From the NCBI RefSeq assembly GCF_037042905.1, contig NC_087252.1, positions 1,327,501 to 1,391,500 on the forward strand: a stretch of DNA of 64,000 nt, written 5' to 3'. Source of the stretch: Lytechinus pictus. Taxonomy: Eukaryota > Echinodermata > Echinoidea > Temnopleuroida > Toxopneustidae. The notes under the pieces were generated by a model, which had not been told where the DNA came from, searched no databases, and saw only the letters and a program-made list of their open reading frames with translations. Positions 12,755 through 24,700 of this stretch are shown piece by piece. How positions within the stretch are numbered: position 1 is the stretch's first letter; the number at the start of each line of letters is the position of its first letter. The position numbers and the translations under genes were made by a program.

Positions 12755-13948
12755 CATCGACGCAATATGAACAACGCCATAACCCATAAGACTAGACTAC
12801 TTGCGCAGGAGTAGTCCAAGCAGACTAAATCGTTTTGTGACTGTTTACCATGGACCTAGTAGATCCATGCTGTAACATTGAGTGTACAAACACTGATTCT
12901 TAATTTTCCCTTGTTTTCTGTTTGTAATATAGACATGGACTGCAGCAATTTGAATGATAATTATGGGTTTATTTACTAATTTTTCAGAAGAAGAGTGCAA
13001 ACTCAAGAGTCTGTTTTTGCAGACTATACTTGTGACGCAAACAAGGGACTTGCCCGTTTGAGACTGTGGTGTTTTTCATTTTGTCGTGTCGCATCGCTGC
13101 ACGCTCGTCTATGCCATGGTACGCTAACAATGCAACTCAAAGTAATCAATGAACACAAATACTTAGCTGCTACATCGATGAAGACATAACCTTGATCTAG
13201 CTAAAGGTTAAATGAACGAATTCAGTAAACTATGATATACTGTTTCAAATTATTTCGAGGGATTTGCATGGAAAACATGCATGTACGTCGTGATTCCATT
13301 TTCAACATGGAAAGAATCTCACGGAAAACCCAGTACTACACAAAGCCTGCCACAACATGGAAACTACAGAACAATCTCTCACCACAGATTGGAAGAATGC
13401 CACATAATGTGGCATGTTGACATTCAAATGATTATGCCATGATTTTCCCATAAGAGTTAAGACTCAAACGCAAGATTTAAAGGGAAACGCACCCTGTCGT
13501 TGGTTTAAAATGAAAAAAAAAAATAGATAATGATAATAATAATAATGTTAATAATAATAATGAACTTTAAATAGTATTTTCTCACAAAATTGCCAATGAT
13601 TTATTTTGATACTATAAAGGCCTTATCAGACATGCTGTTTCATTCTTATTTCAATGCAAGTATGAAAGTATTCCATCATCATCAAATACTTGTAGAAAAA
13701 TACGATTTTGTGTTTCTAAAAAGATGTGATGAGTCGAAGAATGGTGTTTATGAGATTCTGATTCGAGACATAACAAAACAAATATATCGAACCTACGTAC
13801 AGTAGTACATGAATGGCTTTTGAAGTGTGGCCCATTCGGATATGTACATGTCCATGGAGCTCTCTTTTTACATCCATGGTAGGGTCTAGTTTGATACAAT
13901 GCACATACATGTACACCCCCCCCCCCCCACCGAGAAGAATGGCCATTT

Positions 13949-14324
13949 AAGGGCGATTCCATGCTAGTAAACTCAGCCATTTTCACAACATGTTTCAACC
14001 TACTGTCCAAACAAACAATGAACTTCAATGTATTTTGTGGTAATAATAAAGTACTACTGGGTAGTCATGTAAAAAAAAAGACAACCAACAGAAATATGTT
14101 GTCCATGGGTGAATTAGAGGTGAAAATGGAGCGTGTCGTACGTGACATTTCTGAGTCCCGTACGACACATCATTTTCACCTGTAATTCACCCATAATCAA
14201 ACATTTTTTTTTTTGGTAATCAGTTTTTCACATGACTACCCACTATAGCTTTATTATTGCACATGACTACCCAGACTTGATATTGTTGTCGAAATGTCCC
14301 GTACAACACGTATGGAATCGCCCC
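13949..14324. mobile_element. Palindromic MITE
   Basis: Ends GGGCGATTCCATGC..TATGGAATCGCCCC. Internal mirrored GGGTAGTCATGT/ACATGACTACCC and a central GTGTCGTACG..CGTACGACAC. Confidence 0.8.
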
Positions 14325-14620
14325 AAAGGGAATACGAACATATTTGTACATGCAGTGGTAGAATACGAATTTAGAATATCCACCGAACAGGGACCGAACA
14401 TCAATGCATTTCACTTGCGATGTTGACATGATCTTCCGCCCCTGGATAGTTTATCTCTTTTCCTATTTAAAGCTAGTTTCCCGCTTTTGATAAAGTTTTA
14501 TTGTCCAAAATGGGGTCGAGTCTCGCCATTGTAAGGTGTAGAAAGCTGTGAAGCAACGCAGATTGCAATGTAGAAAAATTGTATGAGAATTGTAATGATT
14601 GTGCATTCATGTTTGTGCAA

Positions 14621-14664
14621 TATGATCCCAGTATGATCCCAGTATGATCCCAGTATGATCCCAG
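14621..14664 (+). repeat. 11-bp tandem repeat, four copies
   Basis: TATGATCCCAG repeated exactly four times. Confidence 0.95.
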
Positions 14665-14669
14665 TACAT

Positions 14670-16366
14670 CTATTCTGCATGACCGACATTATTTTCACCT
14701 CGGCCTATTGTCCATGAATAACGGCAACAGCAACAACAATAAAAAATAAAGTAATTCGTTTCGATGAGAAACAAATTAAGGATAGAATATAATTATTGTG
14801 TTCTGTCAAATTCAGAATAAGACTAGAGTTGTACGTAGGCCTACAGAACAAGGTTTTGAGGTTGAAGAGAAAGAAAAGTGGATGGACACTATCATATCCC
14901 GACAGAAGGTGATGGAACAAGGTTTATTGAAGAAAAGCCACTAAGATGGGGAGAGAGTATCAGAGTAACGAGGGGAGGGGGGGGGGGTCAAAGTAGATTA
15001 GTTAAAGAAGAAATAAAATGAGATGTGGGAGGGGGAGGTATATGGGATTGCAATTAGAACACAACGGATGTTTGTGTCTTTTGAATTGTAGAGTATTATA
15101 TAAGATCAATTTGTATATGTTTTTATGATTAGCTAAGAATGCTTTTCACTCGAAGCATATTCATCATTTGCGATAAGTCTACCGTATGTGTCACTTTCTC
15201 GACGCAATCGCTGTGCGGAAGAAAAATTTCGAAATATGATTTATGAATATTGCGCAATGCACGTGTTTGCGAAACCATGGATAGGTCCATGGCGAAACAA
15301 AGCATACATGTATAGTGGTCTCTGTTGCTATTTCCATTGAGCTACTAACGGAGTAATATAGCTCCACGCTATTTCATTGCACATACATCTTTTTTTTTTA
15401 ATTACACGTCTTTACTCGAGTATGCGGCTAGCGCGCGCTAATCGATGTTCCCTGCGCCCTGTTGCAAAAAAAAAATCCAGTCATGTCATCTCTGTATGAG
15501 AGGGTATAGTGCAGGCTGAAAATAATAATTTTTATACTAAATAAGGTAAATTCAACAGAGCAAAAAGCTGATTATGACATTTGAGTCTGATAAAAACAAA
15601 TCTGTATTAGACTATTAGGGTACCATGCATGTATGTGCCCCCACCCCCAGGATGGGAGAGAAGGCTCCTTTCTTTTTTAAAATAATAATCAAACTTTTGA
15701 ATGATGACAGCCCCCACCCTTTTTTTGTTCTCTTCAAAAAAAATTAATTCAGCGCCTCTTCTTACATTTATTTGTAATTTATGGAACCACTCCCATGACA
15801 CTTGAACCCTGAACGAAGATCTGATTCGACAGAAACGAGCACAGTGCAACAACCCGCGTCTGCGCATGTCCCATTTCCAACGGTGCTTACCCGATCGTAG
15901 TCTATAAACCCAGACTCATTTGAAGAAAAAAAAAACACCCGAACATCACACACACACGCACGCGCACAAATGTGTCCCACAGGCCAAGACCCTGTTTCAT
16001 AAAGCTTAGTGATTGTTCTTTGGGTTGATTTCTACTCTTTGATGAACGATCCATCGTAAAAATCATTCGCTAAGTTTTATGTTACGGGGGTGGGGGCGAT
16101 TCATACAACAATGTCTCTGCCTACTTGATCACCCCAATAAAAATGCAATCGATAATCTGTATTAATGTATCAGCCAGCATCATTCGTGCATGGAGATTCT
16201 GTGTGTTTACACATGATTCTGTGTGAGCTTACCAAATGCGACCGTCTGTACGTTTGCTCTTAGTTTACAAGAAAAAATAATGACGTCAATAAAATCCCCG
16301 ACCCCGAGATGGCATTTGTATTTAGGAAACGCTGAATCATTCAAGTGACATTAGTCTTTTGTATCA
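14670..16366. other. Intergenic with element fragments
   Basis: 15500-15600 is a left-end fragment of the AAAGGG-type element (GTGCAGGCTGAAAATAATAA). 15985-16085 is a degenerate GTTTCATAAAG hairpin. No gene recognised. Confidence 0.4.
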
Positions 16367-16494
16367 GGGGCCTGTTGCAGAAAGAGTTGCATTTAAACGC
16401 AAGTCCCAAATGCGCGCTGTTGATTGGTTGAAAATCAAGTTGCGCATGATTTTTAGAGTTGCGATTGATTGCAACTCTTTCTGCAACGAGCCCC
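16367..16494. mobile_element. Short hairpin MITE
   Basis: GGGGCCTGTTGCAGAAAGAG..CTCTTTCTGCAACGAGCCCC with internal GTTGCATTTAAACGCAA; same style as the GTTTCATAAAG family. Confidence 0.75.
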
Positions 16495-16843
16495 AGATGA
16501 TATCATGTGATTGTTGATGATGTGTCATTATTTGTGAAACGTGTAGACTTCTGAAGATAACATTTCATTTTTCTGGTATTATATCATACAGTTGCTTTCA
16601 ATGAAAAACCTTGTCAGGTGGGGCAAAAACAATTGAAAGAAAAAGAGGTCATCAATATTCTGTCAGGGAGAGTCTGAGAGAGATGAAGGAGAAAGAAAGA
16701 AAGAGGAGGGTGAGAGAGAGGGAACAAGTTTAGGACTGATTTACCTTCGAGGGAGGGGGGGGGGGTAAGGCAAAATAACAAAAGGTGCCCAGTGTGTATG
16801 TCGGGCAGTCCATTTGCTGTGATTTTCTCTGAATAGCCTTTAT

Positions 16844-17000
16844 ACCTCAGACACACTTGCTCTACGGTGAGTCGAAAACAGCCGTTTTAACATTTTTTGA
16901 ACCAGCTACATACATATGTATCGGTGGTTTGAATAAAAATGAATAAAACGGCTGTTTTCGACTCACCGTACGACCGCCGTAGGGAAATGTGACTGCAGCA
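16844..17000. mobile_element. Hairpin MITE, CGACTCGCCGT family
   Basis: ACCTCAGACACACTTGC..CTCTACGGTGAGTCGAAAACAGCCGTTTTA is mirrored by AAAACGGCTGTTTTCGACTCACCGTACG..AAATGTGACTGC. Confidence 0.8.
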
Positions 17001-17373
17001 TAACTCTTCATTATCATTCCGAGGACGACCAATGCCTTGATTGTAACGTTGATTTGCTAGCCTAACATGTTTTATTTGTTCTTGTTTATTCAACAGATTC
17101 CTGTCCATTTTGACGAGACCATCTGAACGTGAGACGCTGGGATTAAAGAATGGAATCACCTGGCCTGAAAATCAAATATGCTTGATTGTTGATATCAGTG
17201 GGGGAATTCCCACATCGTGAACTTGGGACATTGAAGCGTCTGCTGCTCTTACGTTCTGTGTTTGCATAATTGACATGATTTTTGCATGGAAGCTCGTGAA
17301 TGCGGATATTGAATGCAATGCTGTGTGATAGATTCATGTACATTTATAAGGAAGTTGCTGAGTCAAACTTACA
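17001..17373 (+). other. BCL3-like upstream/5' UTR region
   Basis: No repeat recognised. Carries the GGGAATTCCC site. A pyrimidine-poor TTCAACAG at 17089-17096 could be the acceptor of a 5' UTR exon, but this is unsure. Confidence 0.4.
17202..17211. promoter_or_regulatory. Perfect palindromic kappaB site upstream of BCL3-like ATG
   Basis: GGGAATTCCC, inside GGGGGAATTCCCAC, 163 bases upstream of the start codon. It fits the NF-kB consensus GGGRNWYYCC and is symmetric, the type preferred by p50/p52 homodimers, the known partners of BCL3. Suggests autoregulation; not proven here. Confidence 0.6.
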
Positions 17374-18751
17374 ATGAGTGAAGGAAAGGGGGAGATTTCA
17401 GAGATAGATGGCTCCGCCCCTCTTGATTTAAGAGTAAAAAAGGAAGTGAAGTCAGAGCCGACAACAACACCTGTGACGGAGAATGTTCCACTCAATCTAT
17501 CCAGGCCGGTGCATCCGAAAACTGCCTCTTCAGCACCACCGGAACAACCAACTCCCGCAGCCCCGCCGCTGCAGATGCTTCTACAGAGGGGGACTGGGGA
17601 TGTTGGGATCCAGGGCAAGCCAAGGAGTCCAGAAGTACAAGCAGCGGTTGTTCCCCCTCCACTTGTTAAGCACAGTACAACCGATAGTGGAAGTGTCAGC
17701 AAGACAATGCTTGTTAAAGCACCACCCAAATCTGCGGCACCAATGCATCACCAGATCAGCGTGGTGCCTCCGCCGGATACGATGGCTTCTGGACACGTTG
17801 GTGGTGCCCCCTACAAGAGATCAGCTCCTGCTCTTCTTCAGCATGGCTACCTGGTTCCTCCACATCTAACTCCTCATGCAATCGCACTGGAGACTGTTGT
17901 AGGGAGCCCGAAGATACCGCTGGGTACCTCTGAGAGTAATCACGCTTCAGGGAACGTCAAGACAACATCTCCAGTCATTCCCTCGGGACCAACTAAGTTG
18001 GCCAAAACAACGTATTTAACGCCACCGGCACTGTCACCCACTAAAAGCCCCAAAACGATAACTGCTTCGTCGGTTTCAGCAGGTGCACCTTCCCCAGCGT
18101 CAGCAAGAGCACCTTCTCCAGCAAACTCCCCAGCGCATGAGCACTATGTTAAAGCACCCAGTCCTCGTCCTCATCCGAAGAAAAAGACTTCACCAGTACC
18201 GCGGGAAAGTCCCAGTCATGTGGTTCAGGTGACATCAGAGTCTGGTCCTGCCAAAGCCTCTCCAACCTCGAGTGGAAGACCTGACAAGCATGGTCCAACT
18301 CTTCATGGAGTACACCAAGCGTTGCCAATAAGCATGGACAGATTAGTAGCACACGGGGCGCCACCGCGGCCCCATGGCACGACTGGACCCCATCCTGGAA
18401 ATTCGCAGAAACACCCTTCAGGTCACCCGTCACCGAGCGGTCTGCACTCCCAGGAGGTTCCATCACACCCTCGACCAAGGTTACTGCAGCATCGCAAGAA
18501 ATCCCCAACCACGTCAACGCCAGCGACGAAAAGTGCGCTATCGCAAGGCCCGGAGTTAACGGCAGGACCGCGTCTTGTTTCTGGTTTACCGCAGCATCTA
18601 CCGCGGCAAGGACCACCTCTGCATGTCTCTCCGCAGCAACTACCGCAGCGGTTACCGATTGGGACTCCTCATCACGCTGTGCATGCCCCACCAGTGGAAG
18701 CATTGTTAACCCTTCGCCATCCCATCACGGCTGGCTCCTCTATTCCAGAAG
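17374..18751 (+). CDS. BCL3: BCL3-like exon 1: Pro/Ser-rich N-terminal region
   Basis: Residues 1-459 plus one base of codon 460; donor AAG|GTATGT. Shows PLDLR (16-20) and PLNLS (39-43), both PxDLS-like CtBP-docking motifs, around two psi-K-x-E SUMO-type motifs (VKKE 21-24, VKSE 25-28). The rest is low-complexity, rich in Pro, Ser, His and Ala, and predicted to be disordered. The reverse strand also stays open for long stretches; those ORFs are composition shadows. Confidence 0.88.
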
Positions 18752-21700
18752 GTATGTCTATACAATGTAAAACAAAAATGTCGTTTGTATAACCTCATCT
18801 ACATGTAGCCTCAACACCAACAAAACTGTCAGTCCTAGTTTTAATTTATATGTCACATGTTAAATGTGGAATTGCCCAAAAGTCAATTGCCGATCGAGAA
18901 AAAGAAAAGACTTGTAAAATCATGCTGACTCAGAAGGCTATATTTGGTATTCATATCAACGATTTTTAAAATCAAACTTGATTGTTCTCCACTTATAGGG
19001 TGAAACACGATTAAAGCTAAAGTGCAAAGATACAATTCATATGACAATTTTTTTTGCATTCATAATGTGAAGAAAATTAAATTTAACATCAATGTGAATT
19101 GAAAACAGTCTGTTACATGTACATTTATTTATAATTTCACTTACAACGTAGATCTAGTCTATTCTAAATCATATGATTCGATGTTTTTGACTAAAGGTGT
19201 ATCGCTTTACCCTCCACGTGTCACCCGCCCGCCCGGTATCAACCCAGGACCGCATGGACCCTCTCATGTAGTCTCTCCAGCTACCAACCACCCAACCCAG
19301 CCACGCCCCTCTCCGCCCCGCCCTTCCCCACCCCGCCCATCTCCACCCCGTACCGCAACCACTCCCCACACCTCGGCGCAGGTGTCCCCATCCTCCTCTT
19401 CCTCCCCGCCGACCTCCTCCACCTCCCAGCCACACTCATCCACCCCTTCCTTTCGTGAGCTGCCACACCGGGAGACGATACGGCATCCTGGAGCAGCCGG
19501 ACAGGGGTACATCCCACCACCCCCTCCTAGCAGCGAATACTACCCAATGAGACCAAGGGGGCCTCAGCCACCCTCCACCACTGGCCCCGCCCATCCCTCC
19601 GGTGTACCACCTCGGATACAGACACCTGGCCCCATGCAGCCTCCTGGCCAAAGTAAGTTTGTATAACTCAATATTTCATCATTGCCTTTTGTCTGTCACG
19701 TACACAGTCAGACCAACAATAGTCCTAGCCGTATGATGGTACTGTATGTCACTGAAAATAATGTAAAAGCTTTTGTTGGTCAGGGGCGGGTTTCACTGGT
19801 GTAACTGTAGCATTGCATTTTTAGGGTCCATTTACATAAACAGTTGGAATCAAACACAACTTCATTTTGAGCCAATCAGACTTCATATTTAGGACTTTCG
19901 TTTGATTTTTGTTTTTAACTCTGATTCCGTTGAAACGCAACTCTCTCTGCAACGCGTCCTTGATCTGAAGCTATCATAGTCACAACACAGAAATAGAATA
20001 GAGTATATACATAGGAGGGATAAATTTCGGAGTATCGGCCAGACAGACACTAGTCCCGATCTTACACGATATTGATTATTAGTAATTCTAAAACGAGCAT
20101 AACGTCGATTATTACCTTTAACTACCATCCGAGTTCATTTTATATCTAGATCAATGCCAAATACTGATAAAATGAATGTGATACCTTCAGGATATTCATT
20201 GTTCATTTTATTGCAGACCGGACCTCTTTTACCATGTTGGGCAACCCCCACGTCATTAGCCATATATTTGTTTGTGAAAGAAAAAAATTATATTGCTTGC
20301 GTCAGTAGTGGTTGTGGTATTGTTCAAAGCGTCATGACATCATCGAGATCGTGTTTCAAAATCAAAGCGATACCGGAACATCACGTACCAGTGATAAGTT
20401 CATACTCTCATAAACCTGAAGTAGACTTTGTAACCCCCCCCCCCACACACACACACACGCACACACCCGTCCTCGTATACACACCATAAAACCAAACATT
20501 GAGCCCCGTGTTCACTCAGATTTATGTGAATTTACATTCGCGTTAAATGATATCGAATTGCCCTTTTCGGGTACACTTTAAATAATATTGGGTAAAATTT
20601 TAACCAGCACGAGGTTAATTATGTTTCCAACCATTTTGGGGAAGTATTTTACCAAATGCGGGAAGCATATTGTCCAGTAAGGTTACAAAATAAGCAGCAA
20701 TCTTTAGAATGGGCAAAATTTTCATCACACTGGATAAATAAATATGCTGGTTGGACACATGATAACCCTCATGGAGCATTTACCCTAATTACCTAATTTT
20801 TTTTTTTTGAGTTTTTTAATTTTCCATTTCATGAAGATGATTCAAAGTTGTTCAAGACGAGTCGAATACACTTGGAAGAGAAGTAGAAGTGCAAAAAGAA
20901 AAGAAAAATTCAATAAAAAAGGGAAAGGTTATCAGAAGGGAGAAATCCGTGAAAGTTGAATACACGCGACAGCGGGAATAGGAGCTCGGCTACCATTTAG
21001 TCTACTAGTCTTTCAAACATAATTATATTGTGTCCCAAGTCTTTGAATTTCCTCTCAAAATGAACACAAACTTCGCATGAAAAGCGATTTTTTTTTTGCC
21101 CTCTTTTTAATCTATTTTATTTTTCCATTAAAATCATTTGATGTACCACTTTCAATATTATTTGACATATTTTTTTACACATTTTCGAATAGATAAGCTA
21201 CAATTCATGATCAAATTGCGTCTGAATTTAATTTCAATGATTAATGGATTAGGAAACGATTTGTTGAAATTTTGTAATAGATAAAGTGAGTCGGGATCAT
21301 TTACCTTTAATCGTACGCACCTCTCTTCGCTCGAATCGCAAACAGCAGAACTTGAAAAATATGATTACCTTATTTGCACATTGCTCTTGTAAAATACGCT
21401 GTAATGATTACAAAGAACATTATTATATATGTTATAACTCCACTTAGTATGAGGTAAAGTCCCGGATTTGCTTGCCAAAACAAGCATTATTAATTTCGTA
21501 TGTGGTTATGACTTCCGTTTCTCGAGTGTCAATTTCTTAATTCTAGGTTTCTAACATTTATGTGGTAAATTGCCAATTCATCTATTGCCAACTCGTCCAC
21601 TCACCTCATGGTCTGCCTCGATTTAGTCTAATGCTATTCCGTTCATCAACATTTCGTCTAACAACCATTTGGTCCAATCATCACTTCGTCTAATAAATAG

Positions 21701-24700
21701 TTGGTCTAATGTCCATTTTCTTTTCATTCATTTCGCCCAGTTAACACCTAGTTCAATTAGACAAGGTTATATGGACTAAATGGCTATTGGACCAACTGGT
21801 TATTTTAGGAAATGACAATTAGACCATGTGGATAGTGGACGAACTGATGGTAGACCAAATGCCAATAGTAGACGAGTTGGTAATTCTTCTTTTGTTGTTG
21901 TTCTTCCCCTTCCCCTTCTCCTCCTCCCCCTTTTTAACTTCAAGCTGAGTGAATTTTGTAAAAATTATTTTTTTAATTAGAAAGTTAATGATAAGGCTTA
22001 TATACTTTCTAGTTGTTAGGTGAACACCGATGTGATATAATACGTCCATCCTTCCTAAATCACTCATTGTCCAAACTATCTTTTCGAACAATCAACGACG
22101 GTTATTCCCCTCTGCTTCAATTCTTGTTTTTCTTTAAAATAACACAAATGAAATTGAAACTTCTTGAAGCTGGCTCCCAGCCAATACATCCTCCCCTTTC
22201 TTGATTAATGGGGATTCCCCCAATGTATCACGTGATCTCTCATTTGGCGCCAACTCGCGTGAGTTGGCTGCTATATATTAATGCACACAATACCCTCGCG
22301 GATTTAGATGAAAATGGGTGCTGAGAAGTGAACCCATTCGACACAAGGAAGGCTCCATCAAAAACTGTTTGCAAAGTCAGAGAGTTGGGGAAAAGATTGA
22401 AATAGTCTCAATTTTGTTTCCTTTTCGACCCTCAAATCGAGTTTATCCTTCAGAAAGGCAGCTTTTCTCGAAAATGCTCTTTTTGAATATTACCATACAA
22501 TCCAAATCTGAAGATTGAGAGTTGACGATCCCCGACTCTAAAAAGTCACTTATTATATTTTTTGTTGTGGACATTGCTGTAATAGTTTTGGGTGTGTGTG
22601 TGTGGGGGGGGGGGTCTGCATCAGTCACTTGAAATCCTGTCTGAGTCTAAGTTTCGAAGGTTGGGTGACCTTGGCTTTGACACATTTCATCTATCATCGG
22701 CCTGTATATTTTTGTCTGGCGTGCTTGAAGTTGAGGTCTGAACTTTAGAATCAAGTTCGGAGCGAGGGCGGACATTGCTTGAGACGCGACTGGGGAGCGG
22801 GCGACAGAAGTGGACGGACACCCCCCCCCCCCCCCCTTGAAAAAAAACAAAAATTGCTGCCATAATTTGGAGAAACAATAGATTTTTACTAGAATTAGTA
22901 GTTCGTTATGCACAGAAAACCCAGTTCAGTTCAACTTCTGGTATAACAACGGCAGGAAAAAATATTTCTTTCAAGGCACGTCATTCCAGACATGCCGGAT
23001 CTCGGGTCCATTACTCGTTGGAAAGTATTCGTATCCGAACGGAAACCGGATCGCTTTGTTTTTAGTGTAAGGAGGGATCCCTGGTGTAAGAGATACATGC
23101 ATACCAACAATGTAAAGGACCGTGGAGGAAAAAACCATAGTGAATAGTATTCTGATAATTAAAGTTTAACCATGGACCTACTGGTTTAACCCTAGTCTAA
23201 ACATGGACGTACTAGGTCTAAACTAGAATTTTAAACCCCACTTCTAGTTCTATGGAACGCTGGCCTTCTTAATATTTATTCTATATTCGTGAAAATTATA
23301 ATGTACATGTATCAATCAATTCATTAAAATTCATAATATATTTTTGTATGTTTCAATTCTTCCCATTCCACGTCTCATTTGTTTTTTTACAACGTTTTGC
23401 AGCAGGATAAGAAATAATATTTAATTGATGAATGGGTTGACAACTGGCACTCCATAAAAGTGGTTCAAGTTACCCAGGTTTAATCATAGCTATCATAATA
23501 CCACCCAGTGTAACTATACTCCATAGTGTTATTACGCCATAGCAGAGCCAAGAATACATGTCTTGCGTCATTTTACAATTATTGCATTATGGATCAATAG
23601 CTTGGAACCTCGACCTTATAGGGGTACTCCAGGCTGAAAAGATTTATATACAAAAATAGAGTTAAAATTCACCAAGTAAAATGCTGAAAATGCCATCAAA
23701 ATCTGATAACAAATAACAAAGTTATTGAAGTAGTTAAGCAATATTTTGGAGTACGTGTCATCAACATTGTCTGACGAGTTTTCCGATCCTTTAAAAGCTT
23801 TCCTTGTCTGTGATTGGCTGAGAATCACAGACGTCTGTTTGTTACTATGGTAACTGCCACAAAATAACAACTTCATGACACGGTTGCCTTGTCGATTCAT
23901 CAATAAATCCAAAATTCAATGCAATTTTTCAATTGATTTATTCAATACTTTCATTACAAATGAATGTATCAATGCGTTTGCCGTAATTAAAAAGAAACAA
24001 ACGTGAGGAAAGAAAACAATATAAAACCTATATACCGCATGTTCGAAATGAAAGTATGTGGAGAGGTAGAACGACTGCGCCTTGTAAAAAATAAGCGCCA
24101 ATCTCCAAAAAGGTTCGTACATTATGAATGTTGCAATTATTTAATTGATGAAAACATAGCCAAAAAAAATCATAGGAATTATTATTTTTTTTTAATTATC
24201 AGAATTTTACCAAACACGTTATTTGAATAAAGGTAAATGTCTCTGAAGTTTAAACAAAGGAATTGAACTTCGGCTATCAGATACGCCTTATTTAGACATG
24301 ACTGCTCATTATTGCTCAACGTGCTTTTCCGAGTATTATGGTTGACATTTTATCATTTTCAAGAGTAAGCAAATATAGGCCTATCCGCGGCCTATGTATC
24401 GGTTAGTTAACTCTTTGTGCGCTGATTTTTTTTTTTGGGGGGGGGGTGATAATGATATTGTTCCGATATTATTTTCTGTCCATATTGCACCACTGATGTT
24501 ATCCAAGAACTATTGCCTTTTATTAGCTTATCTAATTTGAAGGTAGGGGAGAAAACTAATTATTACGATTGTTGAATTTTATTGTACAATTGTGCAAGAA
24601 ATTGCAACATCAGCGCGCAAAGGGTTAATGTTGTTTTGCGTTTTGGGGTATAACATGTTTTGATATCATATGCCTAAATATATATTTTTTTCGTAGAACA

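Larger units (their letters stand above)
11990..13948. other. Intergenic with small repeats
   Basis: Holds a degenerate copy of the CGACTCGCCGT MITE (12226-12322), a perfect 21-bp hairpin (12707-12754) and poly(C). No gene recognised. Confidence 0.4.

Noticed and set aside
18149..18703. 184-codon minus-strand ORF opposite BCL3-like exon 1
   Set aside because: Antisense shadow of a Pro/Ser/His-rich exon; no start context, splice evidence or recognisable protein.
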